Notes under the pieces: model-generated
What the model was told of the DNA's origin: nothing
Database searches by the model: none
Seen by the model: the letters and a program-made list of their open reading frames with translations, nothing else
Assembly (NCBI RefSeq): GCF_004118325.1
Contig: NZ_RDFA01000002.1
Location: 501,001-565,000 of the forward strand
Direction: 5' to 3'
DNA from: Halorientalis pallida
Lineage (GTDB): Archaea; Halobacteriota; Halobacteria; Halobacteriales; Haloarculaceae
Length of the DNA stretch: 64,000 nucleotides
Position numbers and translations under genes: made by a program
Part shown: positions 36,809 to 45,376 of the stretch, in pieces
Numbering within the stretch: position 1 is the first letter of the stretch
Layout: each line of letters starts with the position of its first letter

Positions 36809-37495
36809 ATGCCAACGGACACGTCAGCCGAGGACCCACACGAGGAGATCGAGATCGAACGCCGACAGGTCGCGAAGATGCTGGCAGGGATCAGCGGTGC
36901 CGGGGCTATCGGTGCGTTCAGCGTCTCCGCGCTGGCCGGCCTCGGCGAGTCCGGGAAGATCGTCCCGCCGGAACCGCTGTTCGTCGAGGGCGTCCGCCTG
37001 GTCGACGCCCAGGGCAACCCCCTCACGGCCGCGGACGCGCTCCCGACGAACGAACCCGGAACCGACGAACTGGAGACGACGACCGTCTACCCAGAAAAAG
37101 AGGGTGGTGGGACGATCACGAAGGATCGCGCCGCGGTCCTGCTCGTACGGTTCCCCGGAGACAGCTATCAGGAGCCCACGAACCTCGACGGCACCGTCGA
37201 GGGGTACGCGGCCTACTCGAAGGTGTGTACGCACCTCGGATGTTCCGTCGGCGGGACGGAGGGTGACCAGTTATACTGCCCGTGCCACGGGTCGGTCTTC
37301 GACCCGTTGCAGGGCGCGAAGGTGACCAACGGCCCGGCACCGAGCCCGCTCGCCCAGCTCCCGATCGGTGTCACCGACGGCTCGGATGGCTCCGGTAGCG
37401 CCGGTGGCACGAACAGCACCGACGGCCCGGACGGTTCGGACGGACAACTCCTCCTCGCGACCGGCCCCTTCGAGGGCCCGGTCGGTCCCCAATGA
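36809..37495 (+). CDS. Rieske [2Fe-2S] protein
   Basis: 228 residues. The N-terminal [20 protein letters not shown] is a Tat-like membrane anchor. Cluster ligands are in [12 protein letters not shown] and [20 protein letters not shown] (two Cys and two His, plus the disulfide Cys pair of the family). The C-terminal 40 residues are Gly/Ser/Asp/Thr-rich. Iron-sulfur subunit that takes quinol electrons and passes them to a soluble carrier. A GGAGG sits about 10 bases before ATG. Its stop overlaps cytochrome b as ATGA. Confidence 0.95.
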   Translation: MPTDTSAEDPHEEIEIERRQVAKMLAGISGAGAIGAFSVSALAGLGESGKIVPPEPLFVEGVRLVDAQGNPLTAADALPTNEPGTDELETTTVYPEKEGGGTITKDRAAVLLVRFPGDSYQEPTNLDGTVEGYAAYSKVCTHLGCSVGGTEGDQLYCPCHGSVFDPLQGAKVTNGPAPSPLAQLPIGVTDGSDGSGSAGGTNSTDGPDGSDGQLLLATGPFEGPVGPQ

Positions 37496-38919
37496 CGATG
37501 ACACCAGAGACTCCAGACGACCCAGACGACATCGACGACACGGCGGCCGACACGACGGCCGCGGACGGGAGCGGCCACGCGGGCGGCTACGACGGGACCA
37601 CCGGCGGCGAACCGGTCCACGGTCACGACATCGAGACCACGCAGAAGTACCCGAACAACCGCCTGTTCACCTGGCTCGACGACCGGCTGGAGCTGAACCA
37701 CGACGTGCTCGGGAAGGCCTTCCCCGAGGACAAGTACGGCTCCTTCCTGCTCGGCGAAATCGCGCTGTTCTCGTTTATCTTCCTCGCGCTGACCGGCTCC
37801 TTCCTCGGGCTCATGTACGAACCGGTCGCACGCGAAGTCACCTACGAAGGCAACGCCGCGGAGTGGGCCGGACAGCAGGTCCCTGGCGCGTTCGCGAGCG
37901 TGCTGGAGATCACGTACGACACGCCCTTCGGCATGTTCCTGCGGATGACACATCACTGGGCGGCGTACATCTTCATCGCCGCCATCGCCCTGCACATGTT
38001 CCGGGTCTTCTTCAGCGGTGCCTACCGCAACCCACACGAACCGAACTGGTTCATCGGGAGCGTCCTGCTCTTGATCTCCCTCGCCGAGGGTTTCTTCGGG
38101 TACGCGCTCCCGCTCGACGGATTCAGCAAGGCCGCGACCATCATCGGGTTCAACATGACCGGCGAGGTGCCGGTGGTTGGCGGCTTCCTGCAGGCGCTGG
38201 CTTTCGGCGGTGCCTTCCCCAGCCAGGCCGACCAGGTGATCCCGCACATGTTCTTCCTGCACGTCTTCTTACTCCCGGCGTTACTGGTGGCGATCATCGG
38301 CCTCCACATGATGGTCCTGATGCGGCAGAAACACACCGAACACGCGCCCAGCTCCCGGAGCGACGACCGCACGCCCGAGGCCGACGACGACTCGTTCGTG
38401 GTCGGGTCGCCACTGTTCCCACAGCAGTTCCTGCTGTCGACGGTCGTCCTCCTGCTCACGGCCGCGACCATCTCCTTTTTGGCGGCCTTCTTCCCGGTTC
38501 AACGGATCGCCGCCATCGGACTGGAGTCGCCGTCCCACCCGAGCCCCGACTGGTTCTTCATGTGGGTCTTTGGCTCCCTGAAGATGATCCCATCCGAATT
38601 CGTCGGCGGGATCGTGGTCCCGATGGTCATCATCGGCACCATGATCGTCTGGCCGCTGATCGACAACACCGACGAACCGAAACACTTCACCGTCGATCCG
38701 CTGGACCGCCCCGCCCAGACCGCCCTCGGCGTGGGCGCGATCATGCTCACCATCGTCCTCTCGATCGACGGGATGCGCGTGACGGTCGCACAGGTGCTGG
38801 GCACCACGACAGACGCGATCTACCCCTACCTGATCGGGATGACCGTCGTCGTGCCGATCCTCTACACGCTGATCGTCTACGCCGTCCTCAAACGCCGACA
38901 GCGCCGCATCGCCGGGTAG
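37492..38919 (+). CDS. Cytochrome b, fused N- and C-terminal domains
   Basis: 475 residues. An Asp/Thr-rich tail of about 55 residues is followed by eight or more helices. The di-haem helices carry [12 protein letters not shown] and [16 protein letters not shown] (His pairs) and [20 protein letters not shown] with the second His pair. The quinol-oxidising PEWF-type motif is PSPDWFFMW, where bacterial and mitochondrial proteins have PEWY/F. The C-terminal 150 residues are the subunit-IV-like part. So cytochrome b and subunit IV are one chain. It pairs with the Rieske protein upstream. Confidence 0.95.
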   Translation: MTMTPETPDDPDDIDDTAADTTAADGSGHAGGYDGTTGGEPVHGHDIETTQKYPNNRLFTWLDDRLELNHDVLGKAFPEDKYGSFLLGEIALFSFIFLALTGSFLGLMYEPVAREVTYEGNAAEWAGQQVPGAFASVLEITYDTPFGMFLRMTHHWAAYIFIAAIALHMFRVFFSGAYRNPHEPNWFIGSVLLLISLAEGFFGYALPLDGFSKAATIIGFNMTGEVPVVGGFLQALAFGGAFPSQADQVIPHMFFLHVFLLPALLVAIIGLHMMVLMRQKHTEHAPSSRSDDRTPEADDDSFVVGSPLFPQQFLLSTVVLLLTAATISFLAAFFPVQRIAAIGLESPSHPSPDWFFMWVFGSLKMIPSEFVGGIVVPMVIIGTMIVWPLIDNTDEPKHFTVDPLDRPAQTALGVGAIMLTIVLSIDGMRVTVAQVLGTTTDAIYPYLIGMTVVVPILYTLIVYAVLKRRQRRIAG

Positions 38920-39096
38920 ATGCAGGTTCCGCTGTCCCCCCGCGGCCTCCGCTGGCTCGACCGGGTGAGCAAACTGGTCGGCCTCGTTCTGCTCGCGGCC
39001 GCGCTGGAGGGTTCGCTCGGGCAGTGGTCGCTCGCGGCCGGCCTCGCCGGCCTGGTGATCGGCGGCGTGACGATCTTCCTCGAACCCGCCGACTAA
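38920..39096 (+). CDS. 58-residue membrane protein at the end of the cytochrome b operon
   Basis: The start follows cytochrome b directly as TAG-ATG. The peptide is MQVPLSPRGLRWLDRVSKLV, then helix 1 GLVLLAAALEGSLG and helix 2 LAAGLAGLVIGGVTIFL, ending EPAD. Two short membrane helices with a positively charged N-terminus fit a small subunit or assembly peptide of the complex. The gene is too short for ordinary gene calls and could be missed. I recognise no family. Confidence 0.68.
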   Translation: MQVPLSPRGLRWLDRVSKLVGLVLLAAALEGSLGQWSLAAGLAGLVIGGVTIFLEPAD

Positions 39097-39097
39097 C

Positions 39098-39382
39098 TCA
39101 CCGCCGCGCCCGCCACTCCCTGCGAACGAAAAACACCGCGAGCACGAGCGTACAGACGCCGAGAACGACGATGCCGAGCGTGCCGACCACGCCCGAGTAG
39201 AGAAAGAGCGAGACTTCGTACTGGTCGCCTGGGACGCGGTTGCCCGCAAGCCCACCGGCGGCCAGCAGGAAGGCGACGACCCAGAGCCCGAACCCGAGCG
39301 CCCCCGCCCGGGCCAGCCACGGGTGGACGAACCGGTCGAAGAAGCCGTCCGCTCCCTCCGGGCCCGGGGGTTCCTCGCGCAT
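39098..39382 (-). CDS. Three-helix membrane protein convergent with the cytochrome b operon
   Basis: 94 residues. After MREEPPGPEGADGFFDRFVH an amphipathic stretch, helices AGALGFGLWVVAFLLAAGGL and FLYSGVVGTLGIVVLGVCTLVLAVFF and a basic end REWRARR. It converges on the 58-residue gene with one base between stops, so it is not in that operon but may function beside it. Upstream lies pyrE on the same strand, seven bases from this gene. No family recognised. Confidence 0.62.
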   Translation of the reverse strand: MREEPPGPEGADGFFDRFVHPWLARAGALGFGLWVVAFLLAAGGLAGNRVPGDQYEVSLFLYSGVVGTLGIVVLGVCTLVLAVFFVRREWRARR

Positions 39383-39389
39383 GCTTCCC

Positions 39390-39926
39390 TCAGCCGTCGA
39401 CTCCCTCGGCGTCCTCGAGCAGGTCGTCGGCGGTCAACAGCGATTCCAGTTCGATGTCGTGATCGGCCAGGTGCTCGGCCGCGCCCTCCTGCCGGTCGAC
39501 GACGACGAGGACGCGGTCCACGACCGCGCCGGCCTCACGCAGCGCCTCGACGGCGTCGACGGCGCTCTGTCCGGTGGTGGCGATGTCCTCGAGGACGACG
39601 ACCGCTTCGCCCTCGGTGAGTTCGCCCTCGATGCGGTTGCCGGTGCCGTACTCTTTGGCCTGTTTGCGTGCGATGACGTAGGGCTGGCCGGTCTCGACGC
39701 TCGTGACGGCCACCAGGGGGACCGCACCCAGCGCCACGCCGGCGAGCTTGGACTCGCCCACGCGCTCGGCGAAGGCCTCGGCGACGAGTTCCAGACACCG
39801 GGGGTTGGTCTCGAAGACGTACTTGTCGACGTAGTAGTTCGACGTGCCGCCGTGGGACAGCTCGAACTCGCCGAACTTCACGGCGTCGGCGTCCCTGAGC
39901 GCGTCGATGAGCTGCTGGTTGGGCAT
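39390..39926 (-). CDS. pyrE: Orotate phosphoribosyltransferase
   Basis: 178 residues. It makes OMP from orotate and PRPP in pyrimidine synthesis. PRPP motif [20 protein letters not shown] (about residues 110-129), N-terminal [20 protein letters not shown] for the orotate-binding region, [15 protein letters not shown] for the flexible loop. ATG 39926 ([18 protein letters not shown]) is the usual start. Cytoplasmic, dimeric by family. It is followed by the membrane protein at 39098, seven bases on. Confidence 0.96.
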   Translation of the reverse strand: MPNQQLIDALRDADAVKFGEFELSHGGTSNYYVDKYVFETNPRCLELVAEAFAERVGESKLAGVALGAVPLVAVTSVETGQPYVIARKQAKEYGTGNRIEGELTEGEAVVVLEDIATTGQSAVDAVEALREAGAVVDRVLVVVDRQEGAAEHLADHDIELESLLTADDLLEDAEGVDG

Positions 39927-39966
39927 GTCCGGAGTGGCGGGCCCACGGGACTAATACCCGCCGGAA

Positions 39967-40359
39967 CTATGCCGGTGGCTCGCCGACGCCGGTGCTGATC
40001 CGGACGAGCCCGTACACCGCCGGCACCACGCCCAGCGCCGCCAGCGCGAGCCCGTAGGGCGGTTCGGTGAGGACGACCAGTAGCGGTAGCGCGCTCCCGA
40101 CGAGCAACGAGAGGGTCCCGGCGGCGACGCCTTCGGGACTCGTGAGCGACTGCCGGCCGGTCGCCTCGGCGTACAACAGTCGCGCGCCACCCAGCGCGAG
40201 CACGCCGCCGAGGGACCCGCCGGCGACGAGCAGCGCGAGCGGGAGCGTCTCGATGCCCCGGACGAGTCGGTAGCCACCTGCGGCCGCCAGTCCGAGCGCT
40301 CCCACGGCCTGCGAGATCGCGCCGAGCACGAGCGCGTTCTCGCGCGTCGTTCGTGACAT
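39967..40359 (-). CDS. Four-helix membrane protein (hypothetical)
   Basis: 130 residues, very hydrophobic: helices at about 9-27, 37-60, 76-96 and 100-118, with short loops. N-terminus MSRTTRENALVLGAISQAVG. Ends 40 bases before the pyrE start, same strand. No family recognised; a small transport or membrane-organising role is possible. Confidence 0.55.
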   Translation of the reverse strand: MSRTTRENALVLGAISQAVGALGLAAAGGYRLVRGIETLPLALLVAGGSLGGVLALGGARLLYAEATGRQSLTSPEGVAAGTLSLLVGSALPLLVVLTEPPYGLALAALGVVPAVYGLVRISTGVGEPPA

Positions 40360-40416
40360 GGTCGTGTCGGCGGCCGCGCAGGGCGAGTGCCTTTCGGAAC
40401 CCGACGGACCCGCCGG

Positions 40417-41931
40417 TCAGTCCAGATAGCCCAGTTCCGCGAGCCGGTCTCTCGTGGCACGGTCCATGTCTTCGAGGACGTCGTCGGCCTCGACCGTCCC
40501 CCACTCGGCGGCGATTGTGTCCTCGAACGCGGTCAGCGCCGACGCCGCGGCCGCGACCGCCTCGTCCGCGCCGGCGACGTTCGTCGTCTCCCCGGGGTCG
40601 GTATCGAGGCGGTACCCCTCGTCCGGGATGCGTTCGTTGCGAACGTACTTCGCGTCCGGCCGCCGTGCCGCCCGCATCCGGGAGTAAAACCGGGACTGCT
40701 CGGGGATTTCGAGCCCGGCGTCGGCCGCCACGCTCTCGAGCTGGCGCAACTCGACGACGGGTCGGTGGTACTCCACGAAGGCGTACCGGCCCCGCTCGGG
40801 CACGTCGGGTTCGGCTTCGTGGCCGTCGAACGACCGGTACTCCGGCGCGAGCAGCGACCGGGCCGGATCGACCGCGACGCCGCCGGGGGCCGCCTCGACG
40901 CCGGCCGCCGACAGGACCGTGTGATAGAGGTCGAGCAACTCGACCGTCGTCGTCCCGTCGCGCCCGCCCGCCGGCAGGTCGGGGTGTTTGATCGTGAGCG
41001 GGACGTTCACCAGCGGATCGTAGACGGCGAATTCGTGGCCATAGAGGCCGTGTTCGCCGTGGAGTTCGCCGTGGTCGGCACAGACGACGACCGTGGTGTC
41101 CGCCCAGTGGCCCGTGGCACGGAGCCAGTCGAACAGTCGGCCGAGCTGGTCGTCCATGTGTCTGATCTCGGCCTCGTACAGTCCGACGATCTCCGCCCAC
41201 TCCGCGTCGTCGATCTCCCGAGCTCCGGCGTTGAAATCCTTGGCGTTCTGACACACACGCGACGGGTCCGTCCCCGGGGCGAACGCCTCGGCGTACGCCG
41301 CGGGCGGGTGGTACGGCAGATGCGCGTCCATCAGATTGAGGAACGCGAAGAAGGGGCCGTCGGTCTCCGCGACGAACTCGATAGTGCGGTCGATCACCGC
41401 CGGTGTCTTCGTGTCCTCGCTCGCACTGGCGGCGAGACGTTCGTGGACGCGGTTCCCGGCTTCGACGAGCCAGTCCGTGACCGACCGGAGACGGTCGTCG
41501 CCGCTCATCGCCGTCCAGAGTCGGGCCAGCGGCCCCGAGAGGGCGTCGCCGGGCATGAGCCGGAAGAAGTTGTCCTGGTGGTCGAACCCGGCCGTGAGGC
41601 GAGTGTAGGGGCTGATCCAGGCGTTCGCGGAGAAACAGGCCGTCTCGTACCCCGCGGCCGACAGCGATTCGGCCAGCGTGGTCGCTCCCTCGAGGTACGG
41701 CGTCTCCTGTGTCGCGCCGTGTTCGCTCGGGTACAGTCCCGTGAACATCGAGGCGTGGACCGGGAGCGTCCACGGGGCCGGCGCGACGGCCTGCTCGTAC
41801 GTCGTCGCCACTTCGGCGAACGCCGACAGCGTGGGCGTGGTCTCACGCTCGCACCCGTACGGCGTGAGACTCGACTTCCGAACCGTGTCCAGCACGACGA
41901 ACACCACGTTCGGCGCCTCAAGATCGGTCAT
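40417..41931 (-). CDS. Alkaline phosphatase superfamily/sulfatase-like hydrolase
   Basis: 504 residues. Metal ligands in VVFVVLDTVRKSSLTPYGCE (first Asp pair) and VVVCADHGELHGEHGLYGHE (Asp-His), LMDAHLPYHPP for another ligand His. The usual nucleophile site C/S-x-P-x-R of sulfatases is here APWTLPVHASMFTGLYPSEH, so Cys/Ser is replaced by Thr and the Arg by His, the form seen in Thr-nucleophile members such as phosphodiesterase or phosphonate hydrolase relatives. So sulfatase activity with formylglycine is unlikely. No signal peptide, cytoplasmic. Substrate unknown. Confidence 0.86.
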   Translation of the reverse strand: MTDLEAPNVVFVVLDTVRKSSLTPYGCERETTPTLSAFAEVATTYEQAVAPAPWTLPVHASMFTGLYPSEHGATQETPYLEGATTLAESLSAAGYETACFSANAWISPYTRLTAGFDHQDNFFRLMPGDALSGPLARLWTAMSGDDRLRSVTDWLVEAGNRVHERLAASASEDTKTPAVIDRTIEFVAETDGPFFAFLNLMDAHLPYHPPAAYAEAFAPGTDPSRVCQNAKDFNAGAREIDDAEWAEIVGLYEAEIRHMDDQLGRLFDWLRATGHWADTTVVVCADHGELHGEHGLYGHEFAVYDPLVNVPLTIKHPDLPAGGRDGTTTVELLDLYHTVLSAAGVEAAPGGVAVDPARSLLAPEYRSFDGHEAEPDVPERGRYAFVEYHRPVVELRQLESVAADAGLEIPEQSRFYSRMRAARRPDAKYVRNERIPDEGYRLDTDPGETTNVAGADEAVAAAASALTAFEDTIAAEWGTVEADDVLEDMDRATRDRLAELGYLD

Positions 41932-42024
41932 GAAACCCTTTCAACGAGGGTTCGGCGAGATAAATACTCCCCGCTCGGCGACGTGGCTCTTCGCGGTCGT
42001 GCGACAGAAAAAACTGTCCTGATT

Positions 42025-42387
42025 TCAGAACGGCGCTTCGGGGCCTTCGTCGTCGTCGCCGCTGCTCGACTCGTGGCCCGGGAACGACGGGCTGGTGGAG
42101 CCGCCGGCCATGCCCTCGTTGCCGCTCGCGCCGGTGTTGGCGTGGACCGTCTCGATCTCGGGGATCTCCTTGGTCATCCGGGTCTTGATCGCCTGGATCG
42201 TCATCGGGGAGATGCCACAGCCCGAACACGCGCCGCCGAGCTGGATGGAGACCTCGCCCGTCTCCCGGTCGATGCTCTCGATCGCCGCGCTCCCGCCGTG
42301 CATCTGGATCTGGGGGAAGTTCCGGCGCAGAAAGTTCGAGATCTGTTCACGGAGGTCGTCGTCGCCGCCCTCGGTTTCGGTGCTCAT
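42025..42387 (-). CDS. NifU C-terminal domain iron-sulfur scaffold protein
   Basis: 120 residues. The Nfu domain (about 14-85) has LRRNFPQIQMHGGSAAIESI and the cluster-binding CxxC in GGACSGCGISPMTIQAIKTR. A Gly/Ser/Asp/Glu tail of about 35 residues follows. It carries or assembles [4Fe-4S] or [2Fe-2S] clusters for target proteins. ATG 42387 is the domain start; the frame is open further upstream into the hairpin element, but that stretch is not protein-like. Cytoplasmic. Confidence 0.92.
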   Translation of the reverse strand: MSTETEGGDDDLREQISNFLRRNFPQIQMHGGSAAIESIDRETGEVSIQLGGACSGCGISPMTIQAIKTRMTKEIPEIETVHANTGASGNEGMAGGSTSPSFPGHESSSGDDDEGPEAPF

Positions 42388-42436
42388 GGTGTCTCCGATT
42401 ACGCTTTCACCGTGCTTAGGCTTTTGGTCTCCCACC

Positions 42437-42523
42437 TTTTTCCCGCTCGGGTGGCCTGCGGCTACCACTCGCGGCAAAAACGTGGGCGAAAAAGGCGGAT
42501 CGCGCGCTCTCGCGCGCGATCCG
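42437..42523 (+). repeat. Composite hairpin element, copy 2
   Basis: TTTTT, then hairpin GGTGGC-ctgcg-GCTACC (42450-42466, one G-T pair), core CGCGGCAAAAACGTGGGCGA ending in a run of As, then hairpin CGGATCGCGCGC-tctc-GCGCGCGATCCG (42496-42523, 12-base perfect arms). Between nifU-like and the secreted small protein, both minus strand. Confidence 0.6.
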
Positions 42524-42572
42524 GTGCTGTGCTCGTGCGTTCCCCGACAGCTGGCCGTGTTGCCGCCCGTCG

Positions 42573-42812
42573 TTACAGACAGTTTCCGGTGACGAGCTGG
42601 ATCACGATCTCGAAGAGCTTCTGCGTGGTGACGACGATGCCCCCGTCACCGCCGCCGAGCAGGTCAAGAATCGTCCGGTCGTCGTCGATCACGACGGTAC
42701 AGCCGTCGCTCGGCGCGTCCGCCCCGTTCGTCTGGGCGACTGCGCCGCTGCTGAGAAGCGTGATCGTGAGCAGTGCGGCGAACACGATGGCGAGTGGCTT
42801 GTGGAGTTGCAT
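42573..42812 (-). CDS. Small secreted protein (hypothetical)
   Basis: 79 residues. Signal peptide MQLHKPLAIVFAALLTITLL then SSGAVAQ cut site, and a short mature region DGCTVVIDDDRTILDLLGGG with two Cys (one in SDGCTV, one at GNCL near the end) that could pair. Start: a GGGGAGG ribosome-binding sequence lies about 4-10 bases before ATG 42812, so this start is used rather than the in-frame GTG 42848, which lies where transcription likely begins. Function unknown. Confidence 0.68.
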   Translation of the reverse strand: MQLHKPLAIVFAALLTITLLSSGAVAQTNGADAPSDGCTVVIDDDRTILDLLGGGDGGIVVTTQKLFEIVIQLVTGNCL

Positions 42813-42862
42813 CGTCCTCCCCGGCGGTTGTCTGCCGGTTATTTTCACACTGATTGACTAGA

Positions 42863-42873
42863 ACAATATAACT
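42863..42873 (-). promoter_or_regulatory. TATA box of the small secreted protein
   Basis: Minus-strand AGTTATATTGT, about 51-61 bases before ATG 42812. Transcription starting about 27 bases downstream would leave a short 5' leader holding the GGGGAGG site. Confidence 0.5.
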
Positions 42874-42894
42874 GTCGGCTCGCGAACTGCTGGG

Positions 42895-44376
42895 TCAGGC
42901 GACCGTCGTCAGGACCCCGCTGGTCCGGACGGCGAAGTAGACGACGAAGGCGACCGCCAGCAGCCACTGGCCGACGTGGACGTCACGCCACTCGCCCTGA
43001 GCGGCCTTCACGAGCGGATAGCTGATGATCCCCGCGGCGATGCCGTAGGAGATCGAGTAGGTCAGCGGCATGATCAGGATGGTCATGCCCGCCGGCACGG
43101 CGTGTGCGAGGTTGTCCCACTGGATGTCCGTGACGTTCTGGAGCATCAGCAGGGCGACGACGACCAGCGCGATGTGGGAGGCGTACAGGGGAATCGCCGC
43201 CGCCAGTGGGACGACGATCAGCGCCGCCAGGAAGAGCAGACCGACCACGAGCGCGGTCATCCCGGTGCGGCCGCCCTCTTCGACGCCGGTCGAGGACTCG
43301 ATGTAGGTCGTCACGGTCGAGGTGCCGAGGATGCCGCCGACGGTCGTCCCGATGGCGTCGGCCATCAGCGGCTTCTCGATCTCGGGGAGGTCCCCCTCGT
43401 CGTCGAGAAAGCCCGCGATCTGGGAGACACCGGTCAGCGTCCCGGCGGTGTCGAAGAAGTCCACGAAGAAGAAAGTGAACACGACCAGCGAGAACGCGAA
43501 GGCGTCGACGTTCGCGAACCCGTCGACGAAGGCGCCGAGAAGCGGCGTGATGTCGTACTGCGCGCCGGTCATCCGGCTCATGTCGAGACCGCCGTTACGG
43601 ACGAATTCGGCGGCGGCGACGCCCGGTGCGACCAGTCCAGCGAGCGTCGCGATCGCGCCCATGATCGTCGTCACCAGAATGCCCACGACGATGGCCCCCT
43701 TCAGACCGCGGACGTACAGCATCAGCGTCAGGAACAGGCCGACCACCGAGAGGATCGCCACGGGATCGGTCGCGATGGGGCCCAGCGTCACGAGCGTCGC
43801 GGGGTCGTCCACGACGATCTGCATCGCTTCCAATCCGATGATCGCCAGAAAGAGTCCGATCCCGGTCCCGACCGCGAACTTCACGGGTTCGGGGAACAAC
43901 TCGATGACGTACTTTCGCGCGCCGACGGCCGTCAGGACGATGAACAGCACCCCTTCGGTCACGACCGCGGCGAGTGCGGTCTGCCAGGGGATGCCCATCG
44001 CGCCCACGACCGTGAACGCGAAGAAGGCGTTCAGGCCGAGGCCGGGTGCCTGTCCGAACGGCCTGTTGGCGTAGAAGGCCATCACGAAGATCGCCGCCGC
44101 CGCCGCGAGGATCGTCACGACGGCGAGCATCTGCTGGACCTCGCCCGGCGTGTACCCCTCGAGGGCGATGCCTGGTTTGCCGTCGGATCCGGGGAACTGC
44201 GTCATGATCGCCGGGTTCACGACGACGATGTAACTCATCGTCAGGAAGGTCGTGATCCCCGCGACGATCTCGGTCCGCAAGTCCGTGCCGTGTTCCGCGA
44301 ATCCGAAGTAGTTCGCGAACCAGGAGTCCTGGCCCCCGTCCGTCGCTACGTCGTCGGCCGCCGGTCCGTCGGACAT
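42895..44376 (-). CDS. NCS2-family nucleobase permease (AzgA-like)
   Basis: 493 residues, about 12-14 helices. N-terminal TDLRTEIVAGITTFLTMSYI is the AzgA-group signature, ALAAVVTEGVLFIVLTAVGA and VVFTFFFVDFFDTAGTLTGV (transport core with the acidic TM8 Asp) follow, then STVTTYIESSTGVEEGGRTG. Proton-coupled import of adenine, guanine, hypoxanthine or uracil. Pyrimidine salvage (upp) is in the window but not adjacent. Substrate best guess is purine bases from the AzgA pattern. A gcaatacata box is about 35 bases before ATG. Confidence 0.94.
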   Translation of the reverse strand: MSDGPAADDVATDGGQDSWFANYFGFAEHGTDLRTEIVAGITTFLTMSYIVVVNPAIMTQFPGSDGKPGIALEGYTPGEVQQMLAVVTILAAAAAIFVMAFYANRPFGQAPGLGLNAFFAFTVVGAMGIPWQTALAAVVTEGVLFIVLTAVGARKYVIELFPEPVKFAVGTGIGLFLAIIGLEAMQIVVDDPATLVTLGPIATDPVAILSVVGLFLTLMLYVRGLKGAIVVGILVTTIMGAIATLAGLVAPGVAAAEFVRNGGLDMSRMTGAQYDITPLLGAFVDGFANVDAFAFSLVVFTFFFVDFFDTAGTLTGVSQIAGFLDDEGDLPEIEKPLMADAIGTTVGGILGTSTVTTYIESSTGVEEGGRTGMTALVVGLLFLAALIVVPLAAAIPLYASHIALVVVALLMLQNVTDIQWDNLAHAVPAGMTILIMPLTYSISYGIAAGIISYPLVKAAQGEWRDVHVGQWLLAVAFVVYFAVRTSGVLTTVA

Positions 44377-44579
44377 ACTGTGTTGTCGCCAACGTAACCC
44401 CCCAGGGTGTTATGTATTGCTCTAGAGGTAGTGTTTGCTCGGCAATAGCTCTCTCGCGACTGCCACCCGTCGGCCACGAAACTGACCGATCCAGCCGTGG
44501 AACGGTATCGTCCGGACTGACGTTTCTCTGACCTGTTTCGAATATTGACAGATATAAATAAATTCCACCGTCTGCACTG

Positions 44580-44971
44580 TCAGGCCGACCCGACGACGGC
44601 TTCGGCCTCGATCTCGACCCAGAGGTCGGGATCGATCAACTGCTGGACCTGCACCATCCTCGCGGCGGGGCTGGCCGCGCCGAAAATCTCCCTGTGAGCG
44701 CGCCCGACCGCCTGCCAGTCGTCGGCGTCGGTGACGTCGATGCGCGTCCGAACCACCTCGTCGGGGGTCGCGCCCGCCTCGGCCAGCGCCGACTCGAGGA
44801 TTTCGAGGGCCCGTTTCGCCTGCCCGTACGGGTCGCCTACGGCCACGGGCTCGCCGTCTTCGTCCGTGGCGGTCGTCCCCGAGACGACGACCCTGTCGCC
44901 GTTCGGACGGCCCGCGAGTAGCCCACCCGTTCCTCCCACTCGGTGTCCGACGAGACGCGCTGTCGGTTCAT
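44580..44971 (-). pseudogene. RidA-family enamine/imine deaminase gene with a single-base frameshift
   Basis: From ATG 44971 the frame gives MNRQRVSSDTEWEERVGYSR, the normal RidA start, and then becomes nonsense. A frame shifted by one base picks up NGDRVVVSGTTATDEDGEPV at about 44907 and runs to the stop at 44580 through EVVRTRIDVTDADDWQAVGR and ASPAARMVQVQQLIDPDLWV, with the catalytic Arg. Total length 392 is one short of a multiple of three, so one base appears deleted near 44895-44915. The two frames together make a full 130-residue RidA. Either a sequencing slip or a real break; the shorter frame from GTG 44939 lacks the first strand. Confidence 0.72.
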
Positions 44972-45013
44972 GTCGGCCCGTGGCGCGCCACCGAAAAATA
45001 GCTACGTGACCAT

Positions 45014-45340
45014 CTACTCGCTCGTGTCGAACCCGAACACGCGCTGGAGTTCCGTCTCGATCTCCGCAGTGTAGCGGTCCACGATCTCCTCGAACTTCTC
45101 CTCGCCGACGACGACGCCCTGGAGGCGGTCGTATGGGTCGTCGGGCAACTCGATCCGGAACTGACCCTCACCCTCGTAGAAGGGTTCGCTCTCCGAGAGG
45201 ACGAACTGGTCGATCCCGTGGATCAACTCCGAATCGAACCGGTCGTTCATCGTCTGGAAGGCGTTCTTGTAGGCCCGCTGGAGCTCCGTGAAGTAGTTCG
45301 CGTACTTTTCCTCGAACTGCTCGGGGTCGAACTCGGCCAT
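45014..45340 (-). CDS. Conserved haloarchaeal protein (DUF5783 type)
   Basis: 108 residues, acidic, no membrane segment. N-terminal helix EFDPEQFEEKYANYFTELQR, FQTMNDRFDSELIHGIDQFV, then a beta-rich region EGEGQFRIELPDDPYDRLQG and a C-terminal helix IVDRYTAEIETELQRVFGF. ATG 45340 gives the helix start. I recognise a haloarchaea-specific family; role unknown. It is on the same strand as, and 42 bases from, the RidA-family gene. Confidence 0.68.
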   Translation of the reverse strand: MAEFDPEQFEEKYANYFTELQRAYKNAFQTMNDRFDSELIHGIDQFVLSESEPFYEGEGQFRIELPDDPYDRLQGVVVGEEKFEEIVDRYTAEIETELQRVFGFDTSE

Positions 45341-45376
45341 ACCTGTCTCTGGGCGAGCCAGCCCTAAAACCATCCC

